NCBI GenBank assembly: GCA_914767715.1
Contig: OU612070.1
Location: 13,969,501 to 14,033,500, forward strand
Source of the DNA: Membranipora membranacea
Taxonomy: Eukaryota; Bryozoa; Gymnolaemata; Cheilostomatida; Membraniporidae
DNA: 64,000 nucleotides
Direction of reading: 5' to 3'
Part shown: positions 30,201-42,431 of the stretch, piece by piece
Position numbering within the stretch: the stretch's first letter is position 1
Layout of the letters: each line of letters begins with the position of its first letter
The notes under the pieces: generated by a model
Told to the model about the DNA's origin: nothing
Databases searched by the model: none
The model's input: the letters and a program-made list of their open reading frames with translations, nothing else
Program-made: the position numbers and the translations under genes

Positions 30201-31640
30201 AGTCTTGATGGAATATCACCGTAGCATGACGACCATCTGTTTTTTCATCACTGCGAGTTGTGGTGATTTCAAAATTCTCCTGTGATTCAAAGATAAGCAA
30301 TGAACTTCACAATATACATGTATACAGGGTTACGATTGAAGTAGCCCTACATCAGCATGGAATCCTAAGACTACTAACCCCCTACTGAAACTCACTGGAT
30401 ATACCTAGAGATAGTAATACATGGGGGTCTTTCAATGAGTGAGCGATACCTGCTAGGCTCTTGCTTTCAAATCGCTCGGTCATTGATGGAACTATATACA
30501 TCTTGAGTGAAAGACCAACTAAGTGATGATTTCGAGCGATGTGATAGTGATAACTTTATTTAGTAAAGCATGGCTCACTCTAATTGAACGACGTCCTGGA
30601 TACATAATGTAGTTCTATTCCCCACCTTGTCATTTATTCTGACAACAACGGTGCCGTGTTCTTCAGCTCGACTTCCGTAGTTTATGATTCGAATTTCCTC
30701 ATCAGTGAATATCTTATTCATCTCATCAGGAGTTTTAGTGGTGGCAAAGTCAAGGTCATGTGGCACAATTTTCATCAGGATATCTCTTACTGCACCACCT
30801 GAAAAAATTAAATCAAGAGTTAAGTTTGGTGAGAAAATTTGGTAGACAGTTTCAAAACTTGCAAGAGACTTGTACACATCTTGCAAGATTTGTTGGTTGC
30901 ATACAAAAATGGAGATCAAAATATATCAAGGAAGTTTTCTCCCCGGTTTGAAGAGGGGACAATTATTGTCTTACTAACAGCTTGATAGAGTTGATAAGCT
31001 TTGTCGAGACAGGCTTATCATAGGGGGGATATCGGCTTCGCAAGACTTGAGATCCCAAAGCAACTTTGAACCAGGTTTGTCTCGTCTTTATGAAAGAGGC
31101 TACTGGCTGAGGTGACTCGAATCAACCCGGGTTCAGGTCTCAGGAACTCAGACCCATACAACTCAAGTGGCTTGACAGACCATATTTCATACCTATTTCG
31201 TTGCTATAATCTTTAAAAGATTATACATCTTGTTGTCTGGACATATGAACAACAATGCACATATTTCTCAAACAGACATCAGGGTTCTCACCTGCTATTC
31301 TGATTTCCATCCCATTTCTATCACAGACTTCCTTTAACTTTTGCAGCTCAGGTGTGAATATATCCTGGAACACTTTATCGTGACTTATATCCATAGCTTG
31401 TCCACTGTTGAGCTTTTTCAGGGGTGGCTCCTCTTGTCCACTGTGTGTATTACTGCTCATGGCAAATGACAACGGCTGTGAGTGTGTGAAGCTTCTTATG
31501 ATGTATTGTTGTACCACTGGCTTGGCACTATATAGAGCTGAGATTGTTACAGGTAGACGATAGAAGAATGTTGCAAGCCTGACAGTTGCGTACGATTTTA
31601 CTAGTGCTAATGTTTTCTTCCCAAACTGCACATGGAACAT
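27206..31640 (-). CDS. TRNT1: CCA tRNA nucleotidyltransferase 1 (CCA-adding enzyme)
   Basis: Adds or repairs the 3' CCA end of nuclear and mitochondrial tRNAs. Eight exons: 31292..31640, 30626..30798, 30150..30279, 29643..29769, 29141..29226, 28847..28954, 28145..28263, 27206..27661. They total 1548 bases, 515 aa plus stop, and all junctions keep frame. Visible class II nucleotidyltransferase motifs: [11 protein letters not shown], the metal-binding [38 protein letters not shown] and GERIWVEL. The C-terminal half ends in a Lys-rich tail and matches the family helical body. From the first Met the N-terminus has about 60 residues rich in Arg, Lys, Ser and hydrophobics, like a mitochondrial presequence. 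A second Met (MSSNTHSG) at residue 61 could start a nuclear/cytosolic form, as dual localisation is known for this enzyme. The human protein is about 434 aa. Confidence 0.93.
28575..28690. repeat. Duplicated pseudo-exon of TRNT1 exon 7
   Basis: Repeats the start of exon 7 and its upstream intron (28245..28345): TCACATCC, TCCGGTAATCC, AGCAG and GATTCAATAA are shared, followed by a similar AT-rich tract. It carries a substituted copy of the acceptor and the first codons (GLP-like) but no full exon. It sits in the same intron, 330 bp upstream in gene direction. Confidence 0.65.
30424..30556. repeat. Dispersed element, copy 2 (TRNT1 intron)
   Basis: Shares GGAACTATATACAT, GAGTGAGCGATACCTGCT-type and GAGCGATGTGATAGTGATAA segments with 803..1008, in the same order. 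It lies in the intron between TRNT1 exons 2 and 3. Confidence 0.6.
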
Positions 31641-32159
31641 TGTCTAAAGATCATCTTTCTAAAAAATAAATGAGAAAATAGATAATAGGAAACTGAAAGT
31701 GTTTAGAATGTTGAGGCGAAGTGAAGCGTCTTATCATATCACGTAACTAAATGAAGTCAGGTATAACATGAAATGTACAAGTCAGAAAAATGATTTCGAA
31801 ATCATATAAATGCTTTAAATAACTTCATCTACCCTATCCCCATGATCGAGTGTTGAGTACTCTCCTTGGTCTGCCTTCCTAGATACTCACTCTAGCTTGT
31901 TATGGTGTCGGCTTGAGTATCATTAACCATTAGCTATATTGAATCATCGGTTTACATTAACGATCGTACACTCTTTGATATAGACTTTCTTACTCGTTGA
32001 TATATAGACCAAACTCTTTCTTATGAAATCCATTGAAATGCATGGTGGGACTTTGGTGGTGTAATCAGTTCCTGTCACAGTATCTGCTATTTCTACTAGA
32101 TATCATTACTATTCACTGTTCATAGGCAATTAATGATGATGATGTTACTCACTGATATG

Positions 32160-32239
32160 CATGGGCCCTGGGACTCACATGTCTTTACTTTGCCAATGTC
32201 CAGTATCAACCACCCATGTAAGTCCCAGGGGCCCATGCT
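32160..32239. repeat. Imperfect inverted repeat
   Basis: Left arm CATGGGCCCTGGGACTCACA and right arm reverse-complementing to CATGGGCCCCTGGGACTTAC, with a loop of about 31 bp. A possible short hairpin transposon relic. Confidence 0.6.
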
Positions 32240-34249
32240 GATATGGTTACAACACTGAATATATTATATGGATGAGGGGGATATTGATTATTTGTCCTTG
32301 GAACTGACAGAAACTGAAAAAAGCTAGCCTAGAATCATTGACTGATGAATCATGGCCTCATGAACTGTTGAATCATCATTGCCAGTTGGAATGATGATGA
32401 TATGATATACATTACATAAATGTTACATACCAAAGGTCTACTCTTCTCCAAGGAACCCGGTCCCGGGTCTTAGCAAGAAGCAAGGGTCATATTATATAAT
32501 AACTCTTGGTCAAGAGTCTTAGTCTTAGGCAATGCAGATCAAATGTTAATGTGTTTGACTGCCTCCCCCCCCCCTTGATTTTTTGTTGTTTTGTTTTTGA
32601 CAGTCCTGTGGAGTGAGTGAATGTCATACCTACACATAACATAGTTAAAGTAGTAAAACATAATAATATATATAAAGTAATAATTTACATGGTAAGCTAT
32701 CAAGTAGCCCATCAGAGCCAACACATTGGCAAGCTATCAATCAAGGCCAACATAACAAATAAACATAAATGCATGGTGTTGTTAGCAAGGGGCCTTGCCG
32801 ATGGCAATAGATACATGCTGTTGAAGTAGTAAGTTAGCAGATATTTCATCATGTTGAAACTAAGGAGGGATGAATACAATTTTCCCATTACCATATATAA
32901 TGAGGAAGACCACAGTGCTTTGCCGATGTTAAGTAGTTGTGTCAGATAGGCTATTTTCCTGACATTTCTCAGTCATTGGATTGTTTAAATTGACCTTGAC
33001 AAAAATCAAAACATTCCAAGGGAAAACAAAATTTCCAGAGTTGCACATGTGATGAGTCAGCATAGGGGATTGGAATGAATGTCGGCTGGAACGAACGTCA
33101 GCATACCTATCTGTGACCTACTGGTAAAGCTTCTTTGCACTGCATATTCAAAGCCTGATCCTGTATTGTCGACTGTTGAGCTCCAGGTAAACTAAGTGTG
33201 TTCATATATAGCATAGCACCTCAACATCATTACATGAGTTCAGAGTGGTATTTTTAGTTAGTATTTTTTCATTTTAGTAAACAATTCAATCAATCGCTTC
33301 AATTTCATCATCATTCATCATATATTTGCTTGTTCTCTCCTCTCAAATCTTTAAATGAAACTGTTTACTGCGTCATTTAAGACTTCTTTATAAGCTTTGT
33401 TGTGAGTTTGTGTAAAAAAAGGAGGATTTGAATGATGATGACATCAATCACAGAGCTTTGGCATTGATTGTTGCAGTTTTGGTTAACCAGCTAAATATAT
33501 AAATTGTACACACACAAATATCTGAATTCTGGATCTAATGAAGGAAATCACCAAAACTATTGGCAATAGCTGTTGAACAATATTATTATCATAAATCACT
33601 ATGTTCTGGCTCTCTGGTTGATTGTTCTTGATGATAGATTCAAAAGTCGCTGTTACTCCTTGCTTGAACTTACACTTTGGGGTCAACTAGTGTGCAAGGG
33701 AGAGTCCGCAGTCCCATTAACTTGGGCTGCAATGATATATCTAATCACAGATCCGCAGCTGTGCATCTCTAAGCCTGACAATGCAAGCTTGCTAGCTGAG
33801 GATATTTTGAACAAACGTGGACTGTGTTTTTCAATATAGGCCTACACAAGAAATATTAAGAAAATCACATTGATAATTTGTTGTGTTTGTTCTCTTCTCT
33901 TGGGCTTTGTGATTCAAACAATAGTCCAGGTCTATTTTGGCGCCCTATATAAGGCACCTGGGCCATGCATATAACTCTGTATTAGAGATTGGTTAATATA
34001 TATTTCTCCAATTATGACAGATTGTTGCCAGCCATTTGGCCTACCCACCTCAGCAATCAATGTGACAGGAAGAAACCATATGAATGGCCTATAAATATAG
34101 GGCCCAAAGATATTCAAATGGTGTATTTATGCTGCTTTGCTCATGAGATTGCATTCTTCTTTGCTATAAGTGCTCTGACTGATGATCCCATTGGGCCTAT
34201 CTATATGGGGAGTATCAGTTAATTTTCATTGTTTTGTTAAAATATGATG

Positions 34250-34258
34250 TATAAAAAG
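34250..34258 (+). promoter_or_regulatory. Possible TATA box upstream of p53-family gene
   Basis: TATAAAAAG followed about 30-45 bp later by a pyrimidine-rich CTTGCTGTTCG and TTCAGTGAG. It lies about 1 kb before the first ATG, so a 5' UTR intron or long leader would be needed. Weak evidence. Confidence 0.25.
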
Positions 34259-35240
34259 AACAGTAGTAGCTCTTGCTGTTCGACTCCAATTCAGTGAGCA
34301 TCCCTGCTACAGTGAGGTTGATCAATCCATGGAATGTCCCTACTGATGGCAATGCCTAAGTTTAGCAGCATGATTATGTTCAGGACTGAACTGCTTTACT
34401 TTTTAACTCAACAAGCCACAGCCTGACTCCAAATTTAGATAATCAGACATATTTCTCATCACAGATATTTTTTCAGATTAATATTCAGCTGGGGACTGGG
34501 GTGTTGACTATTTATCTGTAATTTTGAGAATAAATTGATAGGAAGGTAGAAACTCCTTGGTAGAAATGTCTGGTGTACATTTTGCTTCACTTGCATGTTT
34601 AGAGTCACTATGTAAAATATATTTTGTTCAATAATTTTGTATATTACTATCACTAATATTAACCAGGAATAATATAGCAATGTAAATATCCTTTCAGAGA
34701 AGGTAGGATTGAGGGTTCCCAGACCAGATAAAAACCCATGCCAGGGGCTTTTAGAATCATCAGGGTTGATTGTTGGCTTGTTTTATCACGATCCAGCTCT
34801 TTGATAAACAATTATCGTATTATTCCAAGTAGCGCACAACAATTATCTAACACATGTATCTCTTTATCTAGAATCTAAAGTTTGACTGGAACACGCACAT
34901 TTCATCAGGCTTGCATATCACCTAGCCTTTCTCAAACTGTGCAGAGTAAAAGCGCACCATACTGATACAGTCCACAGATTTATAAGATTTAATTTCAATC
35001 TAGACTATTCTGTTTCATATTAATAATTACTATACATGGACTCAGACTATATATAGCCAGTGAAATGATTGACTTAGTGCTCTTTTGTGCACAGGGATTG
35101 TAGATTGTGTATGAGTCATCATTACAACACACCGCATACCTACAACACAATAATAGTCACTGACACACAATCAATCTCCAGTCTGCAGCACTAAGCTGTA
35201 TATTTCTTTACCATAGAGACGAGGATTGTGCAGCAGAATC

Positions 35241-38200
35241 ATGGCCAGCAGCAGCAGCGATACTGACCAGCCTAAGCTTTTCTCGGAAAGCTCCTTTTCA
35301 ATGCTCATTTCTGAGATGGGGCCTGGGGCTGTCAGTATTATTGATGAATGCCTGCAGTCAGCAGAGTAAGTATAGGCTAATGCAGGTTATATTGAACCCC
35401 TTTTCTGCTGCTCATTCTATGATTCTAGTAGTTTAATATGGAATAATAATGGATTAATATGAATATGAATACAAAAATATATAGAAGAAATTAATGAAAT
35501 TATGAATAAAAGAATTTGCGACAAAAATAATCAGACGTATGAAAAACAAATCTTGCACAATAATATGCTGTATTGTTGTTTTATGTATATATATTTGAAT
35601 AATGCTATATATATATATATATATATGTCAAATATTATCATTTTTTGATAGAAATTTTAATGTAATTGTTATGTGTCATGTGTTGTTTATACCATGCGTA
35701 ATAATCTTGCAGGGGATGGTGCAAGGATGACACAAAACCAGGTCTAAATTCATCAGCTAACAGTATTACTAGTAGTCTCCCCGCACCCAGTATAATATCT
35801 ACGACTACAACTACACCAGTCGACATAGCACATGGCCGGGCTCCTCATGTAGTGAGCAGCCCACTGAGCCCTTCAGTGTATATACCACCACATATACCTT
35901 CGTCTGTACCTCACTCTAAGCCAGTACATCATCAGTATTCTCATATGATACCACATACAGTTACACATCACTCGATGACCCCTCATACAGTCACCACGCC
36001 TCCGCCGGCTTACATACAGCAGCAGTCGTTCTCTCCACCACCAATGACAGAACAGAGAAGCCCAGGGGACTTTCTGGTTCCTCTGACCGTTAGTTCATAT
36101 AAGGTGGAGCCTGGAGTGGTCAGCCCGCCGCCGCAGACAGGATATTACCAATCTATCTATGACAACGCCTCGCCACCATCTTATCTGAGGCAAAACTCAG
36201 GGTATGTGATATTATAGATTATCAATTATTATTTTGTCTCTCTTGACTATAGTTTGAGAAACAATGCAGCTGATGGTCTGTTAAGGTGCGAATCATATTT
36301 TATTCGTGACTTGGACTTCTATCTTTGGGTTCCCCAAATTGGGTACCCCAGCTTTACATTTCCAATAATCATTATTACAATCATATCTTAGTTGACAAAT
36401 GAAAAAGTGGACACAATATCTGCAACTTTGTGGTGTAAGCAGTTTTCCACACGGCCACCCACTTACAATTACAGTCTATAGTGATATCATAAATCAAAAG
36501 GAATGCACTAAATAGTATGACATTAATCTTATTTAATCCCTCTATATTTGGTTGAGCTGTGGTTTTTGGTCTCATCACCATCTATGCTGTTGTCAAACTT
36601 ATATTGTCAACTGGTGACTAACTTTTGCTTCCACCTGCAATCACATCCCCAGGTCCGAAGATAGCAGGAATGTGATTGCATCATGGTTACAAATTTTTCT
36701 TGTCAGGTAATTACTCCCGGCTAAAACTAACTGAGCAAACATTTTTACATAGAAAGTGGAAAATAACAAGACCTAGAACGTGCTCGTTGCTAGATTATCA
36801 TTGAGTTGTAAAAAACAAATTATTATTTTAGTAAAATAAATCTACTATTACCAGGTATTTTTTTAATGTTTTGATGAAATCTTTATTTAATTTGAATATT
36901 ATGTGCTCTTGTTTATTTTAGAGAATTTGCAGGAGATTATGGATTTTCGCTGGAGGTTCCAGCGAAAGAAAAAGTGACAAAGAGCATGTCATGGATTGTG
37001 AGTAATATGTTATATTAATATTATATTTATTAATATTAATATGTTTTATTAATAGGAAATAATTGTAATGATTGACCAAGCCAGTTTCATTACCATGGGT
37101 GCGGGTGGTTTAGGAAATAACTTCACGATAATGGTCGAATGTGAGGCATCTACACTTACATGAAACTTAAAGTTGCACTTTCGTTAGGTTTTCCTTACCA
37201 AGAAATCTATTAATATCTCTCTGTAACCAATGGTGATTTATTCAATTTGAATTGATTTGTTTTGTCCTTTTGAGTTCAAATTAATTTGCAAGATGGGGAA
37301 ATGCTGTTTATATGTTGAACAGTGTCATAACAGATAAATATATAGGAAGAGCGCCCAAAATATCTGGCAATAGATCAATTGTGAATTAAAGCATGTTGTT
37401 GGATGCAAATCAAACTCAACATGTTGTTAGGTTGTTGTAAGTTATTAAAATGCCAAAATTTAAAACTCTCTATAGTTTTTAAAATTTAAAAATTCTATAG
37501 TCTAGAATTTGAGATCATGGCTTTACAATTTTTTACCGCGTGTTTCTCTTTTTATTGTCTTCTTGGGTATGTATTTTGCAGCACTCAAAACCACTTAACA
37601 GGCTTTACATCCAGATGGGGGTGCAGTGCCCCATCAGGTTCTTTATCACATCTGGGGATATGAGTCATGGTGTACGTGTCAGAGCATCTCCTGTATATAA
37701 GGACTGGTCACATAGAGCTGATCCTGTACACGCGTGTCACGCTCACTCACTACCACAAAATCATCATAACCCTCATCCTCGTAAGTATGCCCCAGTCTTG
37801 TAAATTCGCCTCACCCTCGTAAAGAGGTCTCACCCTCCTTAGTAAGCCTCCCTCTCTAAAGTAGGCTTCACTCTCGTGAGTAGGTTTAACGATCCTTAGT
37901 AGGCCTCAGTATCCTATATAGGGCTTTTCCTCTTAAGAAGGCGCCACACTTGAAGTAAATCTACTGCCTGTTACCAAAATCTTACTAGTAAATAAAGGAA
38001 TCCAGCATTCATGATTTTATTCAAGATAACTCTGCAATTACCACTGTCATCCGTACCTGTAAAAACAGATATGAATTAGCTCCCAGTATATCTATAAAAA
38101 GCTTGAGCCCAAACGCACAATTCAAAGTATTTTCATATTATGGATACTTGCGAGTATGTCCTGACAGCTTGTCTGTATTTTTGTTATCAGGTATAGGCGG

Positions 38201-41200
38201 TCTGAGCCCGTGGTTGAGTGTACACTCCAGTATAGATTCATGTATAGAGCAGGACCCAGCAGGTCACTGCTCTATAACGACACCATGGTCAAGCAGTGAT
38301 CAGTTAGAAGTCCTGTACAGCTTTTCCTGCAGAAATACTTGTGTTGGGGGTCCAAACAGGCGTGTCACTAATGTGATATTTACACTAGAGAGGTAAGAAA
38401 ATATTTCATAGTCGACAGTCACAGAAAACTATTGTCAGAATTGTCATATTTAACTCTCCTGTTGATATTTCACCACATAGGCCGTACCGGGCTACCAGGG
38501 AAATTGTCAGCATTGTCCATGCAACTTGTCTAAGTCCAGAAAATCTTTTGTTCTTGAACCAAAAAATGTGGTAAGGCCTGAAGTGGCGCCAAAGATTTAA
38601 TTATATTAGGCTTTCATTTTGTGGCATTAGATCATATGTCCCGCATCCTTGCATCTCTCTCCTGTCACTGTATTATGAATTTTGCTCTGAGTATTGACTT
38701 ATATCAGGCATCATATTTTATAAATCAATTGAATCATCTACTCTTGTATAACCTCTCTGATCCGTTTCAGCATGACAGGTACAGTGTTAGGTAAACAGGT
38801 GCTAGAAGTCAAGGTCATCGCTAGCCCAGGGAGGGATGCTGGTAAAGATGAGAAGAAGTTCCTGGCTGAACAGAAGTCCCTCTCTTCTCTATCTGTCGTA
38901 TGTATAAACAAGGAATTATTTCAGATAGCTTCTCCATTTCCACGCAATAAGTTACCCGTTTTGTCTGTTGTCACCAAGGAATTATGTCTGACATTTTCCA
39001 ATTCTGCCTTTTAAAGTGATTGTGAAGGAATCAGGTTTTTGGTTCTCAGTCTAATTAAGAAAACTGCTAACTCAAGAATGATACCAAAAACCTTCAAAAA
39101 GTTCACAATTACCTATTCTGTCTGTTGGGGAATTTGTTATAGGGGTGCCGATTCTTGAGACAGACTGGTGGGTCTGTGTCTTAACTCACTGCAGACATCC
39201 CATTACAATACAGTTATACCTACCTCCTCATATATATATAAAAGCAGACTACAAGAAGCAGAAATGATATCCCTCTATTTAGCCTTAGAGCAATACTTTA
39301 ATACTCTGTGTGTTATTATGCAGCCTCAGCCTAGAAGTGAGATAAATGACACTCCACGTCATTCTGCACCCACTCACAGAGCACAGAAGAGGCATATCAC
39401 CTGCAGTAACAGAACACCAGAGAAACTGTCACCTCCAAAGAAGTTTTACTTAGAGGTATGCCACTTAAAATAGCTCTTTACTTACTCTGCTGTAACATTC
39501 GTCTCTGCAAAAATTGTTTCTCTAGGATGACTGTACATAGTTCGGGGAGTCTAGGACAAACTCCCTGCATGGAAATACCGAATAGTTTTAGACCTTGGTA
39601 TATACCCTCCCTTTCTGGCTTTACATATCCAAACCTTGAAGTTGTCACCCCTCTGACAAACTTCCTCAGAGAGGACACAATTCCTTGTTACATGTATTTA
39701 TTACTGAGACCAGGGAATTGTCTCAAACTCCCTGTTGAGACCAGGGATTTGGCTCAAACTCCTTGCTGAGATTTCATAAGCTCCATTGCTGTAGCCAGTG
39801 CATTAAAAAGCTTCCACCAACAACGTACTTGGGTCAGTCAGTTACGGCATAAAGTTTTTTTATGATCGCCAGATAATAATCTATGATTATTTAATCACAT
39901 CATTTAATATATCTGCGGATGATGATGATTGCAAATAAAAATGTATTCATTTATATGATTTGTAGATCAGCCATCAAAGTACATATGACACTTTGGCCCC
40001 GATCAGAGATGCCTTAGAGCTTGCCAAAGACCTTCCGCAACATGTTATTGACGAATATAAGACGGAACAAATCAGGTGTGCTCCACTAAAGACAAGGTAA
40101 GATTTATCGATTAGAATAGGCAAAAGCCGACATGTTCCGTGGAAAGAAAAATGATTATTGATCATCAATGTAAAACCCCATTCACAGTTAGCTTTCAACA
40201 TTGTATGAGATCCTCTGCACATGTCGCATTTGCCTAATATGCATAATTTGAAATCTCTCTCTGCTGGTCATTTTCTTGTCACAGCAGGGAGTGGAAATTC
40301 GTACTAACCTGTGATAATAATAATTTAAAATTTAAATTTTTTCATTTTTATGTACCAATCCAATTTTATTGCCTGTTGATTATACATGGATTGAAATAAT
40401 AAACCTAACCTAACCAAATCATGTTTTGAACACAATGTAACAAAAGCATGTATGTATTCTTGGGTCACCTTCATAATGTACCATTAATTATCGGAGCTGC
40501 ATGACAACATATTAACTGTATCACATCTTTCATTTACTCATCATGATTTGTTTACTTGATAGATGTTCCAACACAAATACTCTGGACATCTCTCCTGATC
40601 CCTCTGCTAAGAAGAAATCTACCCAGCCATGTAACACACAGACATCCTCTACATCAATGATACGATCAGAGACAGCTCAGAGCCCGACCTCACCCACCAG
40701 TATACAACAGCCAGATAGTACTGAGCTAGAGTTACCTTCTCATATCGATCCTCATATGTCCCTCGCTGAGTAAGTTAAGAAACTATTTGTAATTGTCAAT
40801 AACATACTTATAAATATGAAAACCTCAATAAAAACTGATACACAGAACTAATAAGCTTCATAGTAAACTGAACACCAGTCAAAACCTGTATTAGATTGAT
40901 GACGAATAAATTATTGACAAAAACAAATTATACATACCAGGTTATATACAAGTGTATATGCGGGCATTTACATATATACATGTGATATAGAACAAAAGTG
41001 TATGTGACATGTTTACAGTTGAATGTCCCGAACCTTTTATCTTGTCTCATTTCATAAATAATTGTAATTGCTTTTTATCTTATCTTTATCTTATATCATA
41101 ATATGGTACTGAACTTTCATCCTCCAAATACAGTATCTCAATCTCAGTTTCCCTATCAATAACTTACATATTGTAGATGGTTGATGTCGTTTGGCTTTGA

Positions 41201-42181
41201 TGCATACACCGATACGTTTGCTGAGGCCGGCTACACTACAGTGGGACATATAATTAATCTTCAATTATCGGTAAGTCAAATCTTACATTATATGTATTTG
41301 TGGTCAGAAAGGTAAGAAATATAAAGTCAAAAACTTTCAAATGTGATGCTGATAAGGGATATCTTTTTTGAAAATATTTATTCTGTATTTCATTGTTATA
41401 AATCACGCTGATGTAAGGGAAACTCTTTAATGTTTTGACAGAGAGATTTCGTCGGTTTTCTGGTCAGGGTGTCTCATAACTGTATATTATGATGTACTCT
41501 GGTGTACATGGTGTCTACATGTTGCCCCATAGACAATATATAGACTATATAGTCTATGTCTAAGTCAATGTTTTGCCCTCATACATAAACTGCAGTTCTG
41601 CTAAAATACCCATTTATCTTGCTGCGTTTTCACTACAGGAATTAATTTATGTACATGTATATATAAATATATGTATAATAATCACTTTTTGTTGTTGTTG
41701 TATTATTGTATTGTATTATTACATTATTGTATTATTTATATCTATTTTCTTGTATCGAGACAAATTGAAAATTGTATGTGAAAGGTGTTACCATAAACAT
41801 GTAAATACTTTATATGCTCACAGGTGTGTAACAGATTATCATCAACATGCACATTCTATTCAGTACTTATACATAGGTAGCCTGTCTTGACAAGCTTTTT
41901 TGTGGGGGGGGGGGGGGCAACATACAATGAGCTAGTCAAGACAGGAGTTAAGAATAGCATCAAGCCTCTATAAATTTCTTCTGTTTTCTATTTTTCAGGA
42001 CATGGAGAGATTGAAGATATCAACAGCTCAATGTCGGGTAATATTAGATAATATAAAAACATACTTACGCGCCACAGATATTCTCTCTCAGCCCAGTAGT
42101 GGTGAAGCTCTCGGATTAATAAGTATACATAAAAGACGAGTAAACCTTGAGCTAAGCTGCTCCTCATCAAACGAAGATTAG
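35241..42181 (+). CDS. p63: p53/p63/p73-family transcription factor with SAM domain
   Basis: Sequence-specific tetrameric nuclear transcription factor. Eleven exons: 35241..35365, 35713..36201, 36922..36997, 37582..37780, 38191..38392, 38771..38897, 39324..39455, 39966..40096, 40563..40769, 41177..41270, 41999..42181. They total 1965 bases, 654 aa plus stop, all in frame. The N-terminus has an acidic/hydrophobic FSESSFSML, activation-domain-like, then a Pro/His/Ser/Thr-rich stretch. In the DNA-binding domain: RLYIQMGVQCPIRF, the zinc ligands CHAH and CRNTC, GGPNRRV, and EVKVIASPGRD. Exon 8 (TYDTLAPIRDALELAKDL) is a probable oligomerisation helix. The last two exons (EWLMSFGFDAY ... DMERLKISTAQCRVIL) are a SAM domain, so the layout is p63/p73-like, not vertebrate p53-like. 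Aligning by eye, human p53 R175, R273 and R282 correspond to Ala, Lys and Ala, while R248, R249 and R280 are kept. Confidence 0.93.
35604..35627. repeat. AT microsatellite
   Basis: (TA)n run in intron 1 of the p53-family gene. Confidence 0.7.
41881..41945. repeat. Inverted repeat with poly-G loop
   Basis: CCTGTCTTGACAAGC and GCTAGTCAAGACAGG flank a loop containing a 14-base G run, in the last intron of the p53-family gene. Related TGTCTTGACAAGC pieces next to G/C homopolymers recur in the window (see finding). Confidence 0.65.
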
Positions 42182-42431
42182 GTAAGGGGAAAAACAGACA
42201 CGATTATCTGTCATCTGAGCTGTTATGTTTAAAGCAACAACTGCGGTTTGCGTATTTTGACTAGTGATTTGTTGTTCTAACTCCAGTGCGATCCCCAATC
42301 CCCCAGATTTTCAAATGAGGATTAGGTAATAGACAAAAAAGACTCGTTTATCTGACATCTGAGTTGTTTTGTTTAAAGCAACAACTGCGGTTTGCGTATT
42401 TTACCTGGTGATATGTTGCTCTAACTCCAAC
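42166..42431. repeat. Tandem duplication covering the stop codon of the p53-family gene
   Basis: Two copies of about 130 bp begin at AACGAAGATTAGGTAA and AATGAGGATTAGGTAA and share AAAGCAACAACTGCGG, TTTGCGTATTTT and CTAACTCCA. The first copy contains the real terminator TAG (42179..42181). The second lies in the 3' flank and repeats the Glu-Asp-stop sequence. Confidence 0.75.

Larger units (their letters stand above)
31641..35240. other. Divergent intergenic region between TRNT1 and the p53-family gene
   Basis: About 3.6 kb with no exon I can support. It must hold the upstream regions of both genes. A TATAAAAAG lies at 34250..34258, and an inverted repeat lies at 32160..32239. The short frames inside have no coding character. 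Confidence 0.55.
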
